NCBI GenBank assembly: GCA_945907335.1
Contig: CAMDSU010000006.1
Span: 1 to 23,637, forward strand
Direction: 5' to 3'
Source of the DNA: Bordetella parapertussis
GTDB lineage: Bacteria > Pseudomonadota > Gammaproteobacteria > Burkholderiales > Burkholderiaceae_C
DNA length: 23,637 nt
Shown: piece after piece, positions 1 to 6,959 of the stretch
Layout of the letters: every line of letters starts with the position of its first letter
Position numbering within the stretch: position 1 is the stretch's first letter
Made by a program: the position numbers and the translations under genes
The notes under the pieces: generated by a model
What the model was told of the DNA's origin: nothing
The model's database searches: none
The model's input: the letters and a program-made list of their open reading frames with translations, nothing else

Positions 1-414
1 CCCGCCATCAAGCCCGTTGCTCTGGAACTGGTGGCGCAACACCGTGCCAAGGGTGAAACTTTGGTCATGGTGACTGCTACCAATGAATTTGTCACCGGTC
101 CGATTGCCAAGGCGTTCGGTATGGATGTGTTGCTCGCGGTGGAGCTCGAGCGCGACGCCAACGGCCATTTCACCGGCGAGATTGCGGGCGTGCCCAGTTT
201 GCGCGAAGGCAAAGTGACACGCGTGAGCGAATGGTTAACCAAGCAGGGCTTGGACTGGCCGCAAGTGCAAGCCACGTTTTACAGCGACTCAACCAACGAT
301 TTACCTCTGTTGGAAAAGGTGCAGGTACCGGTGGTCACCAACCCCAGTCCGGCATTGCGACAAATCGCCCAACAGCGGTCATGGCGTATCCTCGACCTTT
401 TCGAGAACCCATGA
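1..414 (+). CDS. HAD-IB family phosphatase, 3' part (5' end outside window)
   Basis: The reading frame is open from base 1 and ends at TGA 412-414, so only the C-terminal 137 or so residues are present. Visible HAD motifs are TATNEF (motif II, Thr), the conserved Lys in EGKVTRV (motif III) and YSDSTNDLPLL (motif IV, metal-binding acidic residues). The N-terminal DxD nucleophile motif would lie upstream of the window. The pattern fits the HAD-IB (SerB-like/CicA-like) subfamily of small cytoplasmic phosphomonoesterases; the substrate cannot be read from sequence. The stop overlaps the pcnB start as ATGA, which implies translational coupling. The first in-frame start-like codon (GTG at 31) is internal, not the real start. 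The class assignment is firm and the specificity unknown. Confidence 0.85.
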   Translation, partial: PAIKPVALELVAQHRAKGETLVMVTATNEFVTGPIAKAFGMDVLLAVELERDANGHFTGEIAGVPSLREGKVTRVSEWLTKQGLDWPQVQATFYSDSTNDLPLLEKVQVPVVTNPSPALRQIAQQRSWRILDLFENP

Positions 415-1868
415 TCAAAAAAATCATTCAAAACCTGTTCGGTAAATCGGGCAGCAGCAGCGCTGGGCGTTTCGGCAAGCGGCGCGTGATTCCTGCTACC
501 ACCCACGGCATTGACCCAGAGTTGGTGGACGAGCGCGCATGGAACGTGGTGCGCACTTTGCAAGAACGTGGATTTCAGGCCTACATCGTCGGCGGCGCGG
601 TGCGCGATTTACTGGTCGGCTTAAAGCCCAAAGATTTTGATGTAGCCACTGACGCCACACCCGAAGAAGTCAAAGCGTGTTTTCGACGCGCTTTCATCAT
701 CGGCAGACGCTTTCGCATCGTGCACGTGGTGTATGGGCGCGGGCGCGACCACGAGGTGATTGAAGTCTCTACATTCCGTGCGCACTTGGACAGCAACGAT
801 GCCGAGCAAGTCAGTGGTAACGAGCGCACCAGCAAAAAAGCCTTGTCCAATATGACCCATGCGGTGGATGCCAGCGGCCGCGTGTTGCGCGACAACGTGT
901 GGGGCCCGCAGGACGAAGATGCCACCCGACGCGATTTCACCGTCAACGCCATGTACTACGACCCGAGCGTGGGCGAAGTCATCGATTACCACCACGGCTT
1001 TGAAGACGCTGCCAAGCGCGTCATTCGCATGATTGGTGAGCCGGCAGCGCGTTACCGCGAAGACCCGGTGCGCATCATTCGCGCCGTGCGTTTTTCCGCC
1101 AAACTCAGTGCGCTGGGTTTCAAGCTTGAGCCGCGCACCGCCAAGCCATTGAAAGCCATGTTGGAGCTGCTGGCCGATGTGCCGCAAAGCCGTTTGTTCG
1201 ATGAAATGCTCAAGTTGCTGCAAACCGGACACGCCATTGCCAGCATCGAGCAGTTGAAAAAACTCGGACTCGCACGCGGCATTTACCCGCTGCTTGACGT
1301 GGTGGTTGAACGGGCGGATACGCCATTTGTGCAAGTGGCTTTGCAAGACACCGACAGAAGAGTGGGCGAGGGCAAACCAGTTGCCCCGAGTTTTTTGTTG
1401 GCGTGCGTGTTGTGGGCCGATGTTCGCGAAGGCTGGCAAGCACGCATGGCTGACATGCCTGTGTTTCCCGCACTGCAAGAAGCGATGGAAGAAGTGTTCA
1501 ATGCGCGTATTGGTGACGTTTCCGGGCGCGGCAAGTTAGCGGGCGACATGCGCGAAATTTGGAGCATGCAACCCAGGTTCGAGAAGCGCAGCGGCAGTGC
1601 GCCTTTTGGCTTGGTCGAACAAGCACGTTTTCGTGCCGGCTTCGACTTCATGTGTTTGCGTGCCGAGGTCGGTGAAGTGGATGTGGAGTTGGCCGATTGG
1701 TGGGAAGACTTCAGCCTAGCAGATGATGAAAGCCGCATCGCTTTGTTGCAAGCCGTCAAGCCCGCGCCGCGTGCAGTGCGTGGTGAAGGCGAAGCCAAAA
1801 AACGCCCGCGCCGCCGCCGTAAACCTGCGGGCGCCAAACCCGATGCCGGTGGTCACACAGACGCGTGA
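411..1868 (+). CDS. pcnB: Poly(A) polymerase I (PcnB)
   Basis: Poly(A) polymerase I adds 3' poly(A) tails to RNAs and so marks them for decay; it acts in the cytoplasm. The 485-residue product has the class II nucleotidyltransferase signature: GGAVRDLL at about 61-68, DFDVAT with the catalytic Asp pair at 75-77, RRDFTVNAMYYDP at about 173-184 and YREDPVRIIRAVRF at about 215-228. A strongly basic Arg/Lys/Pro tail (about 462-485) matches the RNA-binding tail usual in PcnB rather than in CCA-adding enzymes. I chose ATG 411 because it overlaps the upstream stop (ATGA) and begins MIKKIIQNLF; upstream in-frame starts lie inside the HAD gene. The 3' end overlaps folK by 26 bp. Confidence 0.93.
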   Translation: MIKKIIQNLFGKSGSSSAGRFGKRRVIPATTHGIDPELVDERAWNVVRTLQERGFQAYIVGGAVRDLLVGLKPKDFDVATDATPEEVKACFRRAFIIGRRFRIVHVVYGRGRDHEVIEVSTFRAHLDSNDAEQVSGNERTSKKALSNMTHAVDASGRVLRDNVWGPQDEDATRRDFTVNAMYYDPSVGEVIDYHHGFEDAAKRVIRMIGEPAARYREDPVRIIRAVRFSAKLSALGFKLEPRTAKPLKAMLELLADVPQSRLFDEMLKLLQTGHAIASIEQLKKLGLARGIYPLLDVVVERADTPFVQVALQDTDRRVGEGKPVAPSFLLACVLWADVREGWQARMADMPVFPALQEAMEEVFNARIGDVSGRGKLAGDMREIWSMQPRFEKRSGSAPFGLVEQARFRAGFDFMCLRAEVGEVDVELADWWEDFSLADDESRIALLQAVKPAPRAVRGEGEAKKRPRRRRKPAGAKPDAGGHTDA

Positions 1869-2328
1869 GTCGGTCAGCGCTTATGTCGCTGTCGGCGCCA
1901 ATTTGGGTGACGCTGTCGCGTCGGTCACGCAGGCTTTGCAAGACCTGAGCGGATTGCCGCAGACGCTTGTGCAAGCGGTGTCTTCTTTGTACCGCAGCGC
2001 GCCCCATCAGGCCGAAGGTCCTGCGTTCATCAATGCGGTAGCGCAGATTCAAACCCGTTTGACTGCACCTGATTTGCTGACTGCGTTGCAAGCTATGGAA
2101 GTAGAAGCAGGGCGGGTACGCAGCCATGTCAACGCACCCAGAACGCTGGACCTTGATATTCTTTTTTATGGTGACGCCAAGATATACAGCCGTTGGTTAA
2201 CAGTTCCTCATCCGCGCTGGATGGAGCGGGCATTCGTGTTGTTTCCCTTGCAAGAACTCGCGCCTCGCAAAGTCATTCCTGTGATGTTGCATGCAGTGGC
2301 TGAGCAGCTGATTGAAAAATTGCCCTGA
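1843..2328 (+). CDS. folK: 2-amino-4-hydroxy-6-hydroxymethyldihydropteridine pyrophosphokinase (HPPK)
   Basis: FolK transfers pyrophosphate from ATP to 6-hydroxymethyl-7,8-dihydropterin in folate biosynthesis. The 161 residues match the usual family length of about 160. Recognisable motifs are VGANLGD near the N terminus, SSLYRSAP, FINAVAQ, the signature PRTLDLDILFYG with the metal-binding DLD, and the C-terminal VPHPRWMERAFVLFPLQELAP. ATG 1843 is the first start that gives the family N terminus; the frame continues open upstream, but inside pcnB. The 26-bp overlap with pcnB suggests cotranscription. No terminator is visible in the 14 bp before the convergent gene downstream. Confidence 0.93.
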   Translation: MPVVTQTRESVSAYVAVGANLGDAVASVTQALQDLSGLPQTLVQAVSSLYRSAPHQAEGPAFINAVAQIQTRLTAPDLLTALQAMEVEAGRVRSHVNAPRTLDLDILFYGDAKIYSRWLTVPHPRWMERAFVLFPLQELAPRKVIPVMLHAVAEQLIEKLP

Positions 2329-2342
2329 TTGCACCCACGCGT

Positions 2343-2789
2343 TTATTGGGAAATTTTGCGGGCTTCTTCAATTTGCGATTCGAAATAGCGTTGAAATCCG
2401 TAGGCCAGACTAGATATCAGAGCGGTGGCGCCTATCATCATCGACAAGACCAAGGCGCCGACCGTCAACCAATTGGTGCGCCCGCTGCTGGCTTCGGTGT
2501 CAGCGCTAGGGTTATAGCGCTGGTTCCAATCTGTTTGGGACAGCAAACCCCAGTACAAGGTGTGAATGGCGCTGATAGCAATGGATATGCCCAGCAGCGG
2601 TGCTAACCACCAACTCAATGGATCGTCAAGCCCGAAGGACTGGGCTCGCTCAAACCCATAGATACCCAACACGCTGAGTAACACCTGCGACCAGCCGACG
2701 GTGTCGCGCAAACCGAACATATAAAAACGGGCGGCGCCCATGGGGCCTGCGATCACGCCTATCCAGCACACTAAGGTTTTGTTTTTCAT
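2343..2789 (-). CDS. TM2-domain-like small membrane protein of unknown function
   Basis: The product has 148 residues, starting MKNKTLVCWIGVIAGPMGAARFY. The opening hydrophobic segment, the GxxGxxRFY motif with a following G, and a second hydrophobic block (ALVLSMMIGATALISSLAY) resemble the TM2 family and short proteins seen in Burkholderiales near this locus. Three or four membrane segments are likely, with a polar stretch (about 95-110) between them. ATG 2789 was preferred over the longer frame to 2924, because the 45 added residues are polar and unlike a membrane-protein N terminus. The gene is convergent with folK and divergent from rpsP. Its function is not known. Confidence 0.72.
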   Translation of the reverse strand: MKNKTLVCWIGVIAGPMGAARFYMFGLRDTVGWSQVLLSVLGIYGFERAQSFGLDDPLSWWLAPLLGISIAISAIHTLYWGLLSQTDWNQRYNPSADTEASSGRTNWLTVGALVLSMMIGATALISSLAYGFQRYFESQIEEARKISQ

Positions 2790-2877
2790 GCAAGGATTAT
2801 CTGCCTCTGCCGCCCGCCGCCGTATTTCGGTTGGCGATAACCGTTTGCGCAGAAGGAAGAATTTTGCTGGGGGTCCA

Positions 2878-2970
2878 TGGGCCCACATGGTGGGCATAAA
2901 TGGCGGTGATTGCTGGCAAATCATCAGGTTGGCGAGCGCGTATCAACGGTTGAAATAGGCCCATGTGGGC
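2878..2970. repeat. Clustered TGGGC/GCCCA dyads upstream of rpsP
   Basis: TGGGCCCA is a perfect palindrome at 2878-2885. GCCCA-N5-TGGGC spans 2881-2895 and GCCCA-N2-TGGGC spans 2959-2970. GCCCACATGG at 2881-2890 is the exact inverse of CCATGTGGGC at 2961-2970. They could be protein-binding sites or arms of a large stem; the sequence alone cannot decide. Confidence 0.5.
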
Positions 2971-2977
2971 GGCAGTC

Positions 2978-2983
2978 TATAAT
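2978..2983 (+). promoter_or_regulatory. Candidate -10 box for the rpsP operon
   Basis: TATAAT matches the sigma-70 -10 consensus in all six positions and sits 84 nt before the rpsP start. No good -35 box is present at 16-18 bp: TTGAAA at 2950-2955 is 22 bp away. The promoter may be activator-dependent or rely on upstream contacts. A GCCCA-N2-TGGGC dyad (2959-2970) covers the place where -35 would be. Confidence 0.5.
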
Positions 2984-3066
2984 GACAGGCTTTTCAGCGA
3001 GCGCTGGCCGGGTGGTCAAGTCGCGTGTCTCATCGCTGAATCAAAGACTGCACCCAAGGATAAACC

Positions 3067-3318
3067 ATGGTCGTCATCCGACTCTCCCGCGGCGGCGCAA
3101 AAGCCCGTCCATTTTTCAACATCGTTGTCGCCGACAAACGTGTTCGCCGTGATGGCCGCTTCATCGAGCGCATCGGCTTTTACAACCCCATCGCTGCCGG
3201 TGGCGAAGAAGGCTTGCGTATTTCTCAAGACCGTCTGAGTTACTGGACCGGTGTGGGCGCACAAACATCGCCCACGGTTGACCGCCTGATCAAACAGGCC
3301 GGCAAAAAAGCCGCCTGA
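3067..3318 (+). CDS. rpsP: 30S ribosomal protein S16
   Basis: The 83-residue product [21 protein letters not shown]...[11 protein letters not shown]...[18 protein letters not shown] has the whole S16 pattern at its usual length of about 80-85. S16 binds 16S rRNA and is needed for assembly of the 5' domain of the small subunit. A good ribosome-binding site (AAGGA, about 3057-3061) precedes the ATG. It is the first gene of the conserved rpsP-rimM-trmD-rplS operon; only 11 bp separate it from rimM. Confidence 0.97.
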   Translation: MVVIRLSRGGAKARPFFNIVVADKRVRRDGRFIERIGFYNPIAAGGEEGLRISQDRLSYWTGVGAQTSPTVDRLIKQAGKKAA

Positions 3319-3329
3319 TACCCAATCCC

Positions 3330-3902
3330 ATGCAGCCTGCCTGGGAGCCTGCTGAATTGCCAGCGGATGCTGTCGAGGTCGGACGCATTCTGGATGCTTG
3401 GGGCCTCAAAGGCTGGTTCAAGGTCTTGCCCCATAGCGCCTCACCGGAGGCGCTTTTTTCTTCCAAGCGCTGGTATTTGCAAGCCAATCAGCGCGGTCCT
3501 TCCCCTTTTACGGGAACGGTAATGATGCGCATACGCGAGGCCAAGGAACATGCCGATTCCGTGGTCGCTTGTCCGCATGAAGCGATTGACCGCGATACCG
3601 CTGAAAGCCTCAAGGGGGCGAGGATTTTTGTGCCGCGCTCCTCATTTCCCTCTACCAAAGAAGACGAGTTTTACTGGGTCGATCTCATCGGTTTAAGTGT
3701 GCGCAACCGCGAAGGCCAGGATCTGGGAACGGTCAGTGAATTGATGTCCACCGGCCCGCAAACTGTGCTGGTACTGCACCAACCTAATCCCGATGACGCA
3801 ACCAAGCCGATAGAGCGCATGATCCCTTTTGTCAGCGCGTATGTCGATCGGGTAGACATCACCGCCCGGCAAATATGGGTGGACTGGCAAGCGGATTATT
3901 GA
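3330..3902 (+). CDS. rimM: Ribosome maturation factor RimM
   Basis: RimM binds S19 in the 30S head and assists 16S rRNA maturation. The 190-residue product has the N-terminal RimM barrel (VEVGRILDAWGLKGWFKVLPHS, about 16-37) and the C-terminal PRC-like barrel beginning at DEFYWVDLIGLSVRN, ending in VDWQADY. The typical family length is 170-190. ATG 3330 gives about 14 residues ahead of the conserved VGRI block. No clear ribosome-binding site precedes it, which fits translation coupled to rpsP 11 bp upstream and low RimM output relative to the ribosomal protein. Confidence 0.93.
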   Translation: MQPAWEPAELPADAVEVGRILDAWGLKGWFKVLPHSASPEALFSSKRWYLQANQRGPSPFTGTVMMRIREAKEHADSVVACPHEAIDRDTAESLKGARIFVPRSSFPSTKEDEFYWVDLIGLSVRNREGQDLGTVSELMSTGPQTVLVLHQPNPDDATKPIERMIPFVSAYVDRVDITARQIWVDWQADY

Positions 3903-3912
3903 GCCCGCAACC

Positions 3913-4671
3913 ATGCGTATCGATGTCATCACGCTTTTCCCCGAACTGATCCAAACCTTCGCCGTGCAAGGCGTGATACGCCGTGCATTTGACAATGGCA
4001 GCATCGCCTTGCATTGCTGGAACCCGCGAGATTTTGCCGATGGACCAAACCGGCGGGTCGATGACAGGCCGTTTGGCGGCGGCCCCGGCATGGTCATGCT
4101 AGCCGAGCCACTCACTGCTTGCTTGCAGGAGATTCGACAAGCGCGTGAAGACAACCGGCAACGCGCCCCGCTTATTTACTTTTCTCCCGTTGGCTCGCAA
4201 CTTCAACAAGCCATGGTCCGTGGATTTGCCAGCTCGCCTGACGGCGCCGTGTTGTTGTGCGGTCGTTACGAAGGCGTTGACCAGCGTTTCATCGATACCC
4301 ATGTGGACTTACAAATCAGCTTGGGCGACTTTGTCATGTCCGGCGGGGAAATAGCCGCCATGGCTTGGCTCGACGCGGTTGCCCGTCTGCAACCCGGTGT
4401 CTTGAACGACAGTGACAGCCATGCCCAAGACAGTTTTTCACCCGATCTGAGCGGCTTGTTAGATTCCCCGCATTTCACCCGACCGGAAGTCTGGCGGGAC
4501 CACAGTGCCCCGCCCGAACTGTTGTCAGGGCACCATGCCCATATTGCACAGTGGCGACGCGCCAGCAGCCTGCGGTTGACGGCAGAAAACCGCCCTGACT
4601 TGATCGCCAAAGCCCGACAGGCCGGGCTACTGAGCGCTAAAGATGAACAAATATTGGCTGGCAAGAGCTGA
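3913..4671 (+). CDS. trmD: tRNA (guanine-N1)-methyltransferase TrmD
   Basis: TrmD methylates G37 next to the anticodon of tRNAs reading CNN codons, using S-adenosylmethionine, and so prevents frameshifting. The 252-residue product carries the SPOUT trefoil-knot motifs: RIDVITLFPE at the start, DDRPFGGGPGMVM (about 50-62), LLCGRYEGVDQRF (about 114-126) and SLGDFVMSGGEIAAM (about 136-150), then DSPHFTRPEVW and LLSGHHAHIAQWRR. Length and order are normal. It begins 10 bp after rimM. The gap to rplS (117 bp) is larger and holds its own signals. Confidence 0.96.
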   Translation: MRIDVITLFPELIQTFAVQGVIRRAFDNGSIALHCWNPRDFADGPNRRVDDRPFGGGPGMVMLAEPLTACLQEIRQAREDNRQRAPLIYFSPVGSQLQQAMVRGFASSPDGAVLLCGRYEGVDQRFIDTHVDLQISLGDFVMSGGEIAAMAWLDAVARLQPGVLNDSDSHAQDSFSPDLSGLLDSPHFTRPEVWRDHSAPPELLSGHHAHIAQWRRASSLRLTAENRPDLIAKARQAGLLSAKDEQILAGKS

Positions 4672-4683
4672 TAGCCAGTTGGT

Positions 4684-4689
4684 TATAAT
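4684..4689 (+). promoter_or_regulatory. Candidate -10 box for rplS
   Basis: A perfect TATAAT lies 12 bases after the trmD stop and about 100 bases before rplS. A -35 box at standard spacing is poor: the region 17 bp upstream is GCAAGA, and TTGGCT at 4654-4659 is 24 bp away. An internal promoter would let L19 be made independently of RimM and TrmD. Supported only by the hexamer and its position. Confidence 0.4.
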
Positions 4690-4713
4690 GGAGGGCTTTT
4701 CGATCCTCTGGGT

Positions 4714-4757
4714 GGCCGCCTGGTGTTTCAGCCTTTGTGCAAACACCGGCCTTTTGT
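4714..4757 (+). terminator. Attenuator-like hairpin in the trmD-rplS gap
   Basis: GGTGTTT (4722-4728) pairs with AAACACC (4741-4747), with a 12-base loop. GGCC (4714-4717) pairs with GGCC (4748-4751) below a 4-base bulge. TTTT follows at 4752-4755. The short, G-interrupted T run makes it a weak terminator, more likely an attenuator or a processing site separating rimM-trmD from rplS. Confidence 0.5.
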
Positions 4758-4768
4758 GTAGCGCACCC

Positions 4769-4792
4769 ATGATCGTACAGAGGACCTTATGA
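4769..4792 (+). other. Seven-codon leader ORF overlapping the rplS start
   Basis: ATG 4769 opens a frame encoding MIVQRTL. Its stop TGA (4790-4792) overlaps the rplS ATG (4789) as ATGA. The rplS ribosome-binding site AGAGGA (4779-4784) lies inside the leader ORF. No clear ribosome-binding site precedes the leader ORF, so translation is uncertain and chance is possible. Confidence 0.25.
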
Positions 4793-5187
4793 ATCTCATC
4801 CAAATCCTGGAACAGGAAGAAATCGCCCGAATGGGCAAAAAAATCCCCGTATTCGCGCCTGGCGACACCGTCGTGGTCAGTGTCAATGTGGTGGAAGGTA
4901 GCCGCAAACGTGTGCAGGCCTTCGAAGGCGTGGTGATTGCAAAGCGCAACCGCGGCATCAACAGCAATTTCATTGTTCGCAAAATTTCCAGTGGCGAAGG
5001 CGTCGAGCGTACTTTCCAGACCTACAGCCCGCTGATCGCCGCTATCGAGGTCAAGCGCCGCGGTGATGTGCGCCGTGCCAAGCTGTACTATTTGCGTGAA
5101 CGCAGTGGCAAATCTGCGCGTATCAAAGAAAAACTCACCGCCAAGGCCACACCGGCTTCCAAGGCGGCCGCAGCCGCTGCTGAATAA
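4789..5187 (+). CDS. rplS: 50S ribosomal protein L19
   Basis: L19 sits at the 30S-50S interface of the ribosome. The 132-residue product shows the family core: [51 protein letters not shown], then [45 protein letters not shown]. The Ala/Lys-rich tail (about 118-132) is longer than in E. coli L19 (115 residues), as is common in betaproteobacteria. A good ribosome-binding site, AGAGGA (4779-4784), precedes ATG 4789. It is the last gene of its operon: a strong terminator follows at 5211. Confidence 0.97.
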   Translation: MNLIQILEQEEIARMGKKIPVFAPGDTVVVSVNVVEGSRKRVQAFEGVVIAKRNRGINSNFIVRKISSGEGVERTFQTYSPLIAAIEVKRRGDVRRAKLYYLRERSGKSARIKEKLTAKATPASKAAAAAAE

Positions 5188-5210
5188 TCTTCAACAGATG
5201 ATGGTTTGCC

Positions 5211-5246
5211 AAACCGCCTCAGTGCAAGCTGTGGCGGTTTTTTATT
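5211..5246 (+). terminator. Rho-independent terminator after rplS
   Basis: AAACCGCC (5211-5218) pairs with GGCGGTTT (5233-5240), with an inner CAG/CTG pairing in the loop, followed by TTTATT (5241-5246). It closes the rpsP-rplS operon 23 bases after the rplS stop. The following Nudix start lies only 4 bases beyond the T run. Confidence 0.8.
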
Positions 5247-5250
5247 GACC

Positions 5251-5955
5251 ATGGCTCAACCCCCTTTCGTGTCATTGGCCCAGATTCCCGATTTTTCTCC
5301 CCATGATGTGGAGGTACTGGGCACTGATGGGCATTTGCCAGCAGTGCCCCTGCATGCGTTGAGCGAAGTGTCCCTCAGGCACAGGTTTGCGCGTCCAGCC
5401 TCCGGCGAACTGGCAGCTTTTCATGAGCCCTTATGGAACGATGCTCCCCCTAAACCCGCGTCGGTGTTGTTAGGTTTGGTCATGCGAGCGCAACCCAGTG
5501 TGCTGTTGACTTTGCGCACCGTCCATTTGTCGTCACATTCTGGTCAAGTGGCATTGCCCGGTGGCCGCCAAGATGCACAAGACGCAGACGAAATCGCCAC
5601 TGCTTTGCGCGAGGCGCAGGAAGAAGTGGGCTTACATCCGGATTTTGTGTCTGTGCTGGGATGCTTGCCGGTATACGTCACAGGGACGGGTTACCGGGTC
5701 ACGCCGGTAGTGGCGCTGCTGAGCCCGGCCATGCAACTGACAGCCAATCCGCATGAGGTTGCCGAGGTGTTTGAAGTGCCGCTGGCGCATTTGATGGATC
5801 CAGCCAACCACCGCCGGCATGCCGTGCAATGGCGTGGCGTCACGCGGGAATGGTTCTCCATGCCCTATGACAACGAGCACAGGCAACGCTTGATCTGGGG
5901 CGCCACCGCTGGCATATTGCGGCACCTCTATCAATTTTTAAGTGCTGGCGATTAA
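5251..5955 (+). CDS. NudL-type CoA pyrophosphatase (Nudix hydrolase)
   Basis: The 234-residue product has a Nudix domain. The Nudix box runs from about residue 104 (GGRQDAQD) to REAQEEVGL at about 120-128; REAQEE supplies the metal-binding Glu residues. Upstream LLTLRTVHLSSHSGQVALPGGR is the signature of the NudL/YeaB CoA-diphosphatase group, which cleaves CoA to 4'-phosphopantetheine and 3',5'-ADP. Specificity is inferred from that signature. ATG 5251 is preferred to the upstream TTG 5206, which would lie inside the terminator stem. No free ribosome-binding site is visible: the only purine run (GGCGG, 5233-5237) is the 3' arm of the terminator hairpin. The 3' end closely precedes the next gene. 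Confidence 0.88.
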   Translation: MAQPPFVSLAQIPDFSPHDVEVLGTDGHLPAVPLHALSEVSLRHRFARPASGELAAFHEPLWNDAPPKPASVLLGLVMRAQPSVLLTLRTVHLSSHSGQVALPGGRQDAQDADEIATALREAQEEVGLHPDFVSVLGCLPVYVTGTGYRVTPVVALLSPAMQLTANPHEVAEVFEVPLAHLMDPANHRRHAVQWRGVTREWFSMPYDNEHRQRLIWGATAGILRHLYQFLSAGD

Positions 5956-5971
5956 CTTCTATCATTGGCAC

Positions 5972-6946
5972 ATGAGTTTTCTATCGTTGCTTTTTGCTTT
6001 TTTACTGGAACAGGTCAGGCCGCTGGCCTCTGGGCACGGTCTCGAACGAGCATTTCACAGTTGGTCGGACTGGCTCAAAAACAACCTGGACGCCGGCGAC
6101 CGCAGGCACGCTTGGACCGCTTGGTGGGTGGCTGTCGGTGTGCCTTGTGTGCTGGTAGTTGCGGTGCATTGGTGGTTGATGCTTGCCGTGGGATGGGTGT
6201 TTGCCATGCTGTGGAGCCTTGCCGTTTTGTATGCCACATTGGGGTTCAGGCGATTTAGCCACCATTTCACGGGTATTCGCGATGCCTTGGCCACTGGCGA
6301 CGATGTCGCCGCCAGAGAACTCTTGCGCGTCTGGCAGGGTAACGCCGATGTATCCATGACACGCACTGAAATTGTCAGGCATGTGATTGAACATTCAGCC
6401 CTTGCCGCACACAGGCATGTGTTTGGCGTGGTGGCTTGGTTTTCATTGTTGGCTGCGGTGGGCTTGGGCCCGGTGGGCGCACTGTTGTTTCGTTTGTCGG
6501 CTTTGCTTTTCAATGCCTGGGGCGAACACAAACCGCTGTCGGCAGAAGATGGTCCGCATATCAGCGAGGCGCTTCAATCGGTAAGCGCAAGCGCTTGGTA
6601 TCGGGTGGACTGGTTACCGGCTCGGTTGACCGGCCTGTCTTTTGCCGTGGTGGGTAATTTTGAAGATGCCGTGGACGCTTGGCGCCAACAATCAGATCAG
6701 TTTCAGCATCCCAACGATGGCGTTGTGTTAGCCGCAACTTCAGGGGCCATCAATGTGCGTTTGGGTGGGGCAGTGATGGGATCTGATTCAACAGAATTCA
6801 ACGACATCAGTGACATGGTTCCACCCACAGCAGGTCGCGAACCAGAGTTTGCGCATCTTCGCAGCATGGTTGGACTGGTTTGGCGGGCGGTGGTCATGTG
6901 GATGGTTTTGTTGGCCTTGCTCACCTTGGCACGTTTGGTCGGTTGA
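5972..6946 (+). CDS. CobD/CbiB-family integral membrane protein
   Basis: The 324-residue product starts MSFLSLLFAFLLEQVRPL and has several hydrophobic segments (about 1-13, 51-85, 145-175 and the C-terminal end, about 300-324). IEHSALAAHRHVFGVVAWF and the overall layout match the family named CobD/CbiB in Burkholderiales, related to adenosylcobinamide-phosphate synthase and to AmpE. No other cobalamin gene is in the window, so a role in B12 synthesis is not supported by context and the annotation should stay at family level. ATG 5972 fits better than GTG 5942, since the EQVRPL block stands near the N terminus. It is convergent with rsgA, with 13 bp between stops. Confidence 0.75.
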   Translation: MSFLSLLFAFLLEQVRPLASGHGLERAFHSWSDWLKNNLDAGDRRHAWTAWWVAVGVPCVLVVAVHWWLMLAVGWVFAMLWSLAVLYATLGFRRFSHHFTGIRDALATGDDVAARELLRVWQGNADVSMTRTEIVRHVIEHSALAAHRHVFGVVAWFSLLAAVGLGPVGALLFRLSALLFNAWGEHKPLSAEDGPHISEALQSVSASAWYRVDWLPARLTGLSFAVVGNFEDAVDAWRQQSDQFQHPNDGVVLAATSGAINVRLGGAVMGSDSTEFNDISDMVPPTAGREPEFAHLRSMVGLVWRAVVMWMVLLALLTLARLVG

Positions 6947-6959
6947 ATTCAAGCCGCGC

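Larger units (their letters stand above)
2790..3066. other. Intergenic region between divergent TM2 gene and rpsP
   Basis: These 277 bases hold no convincing gene. They must contain the promoters of both divergent genes. A perfect TATAAT lies at 2978-2983. Repeated TGGGC/GCCCA half-sites occur between 2878 and 2970. The rpsP leader is about 75 nt and ends in an AAGGA ribosome-binding site just before ATG 3067. Confidence 0.6.

Noticed and set aside
621..1478. 285-codon minus-strand frame opposite pcnB
   Set aside because: It is antisense to a firmly identified gene, shows no recognisable domain, and has an odd His/Gln-rich composition.
5206..5250. Earlier TTG start for the Nudix gene
   Set aside because: The added 15 residues (PNRLSASCGGFLL...) are encoded by the rplS terminator hairpin and are not Nudix-like.
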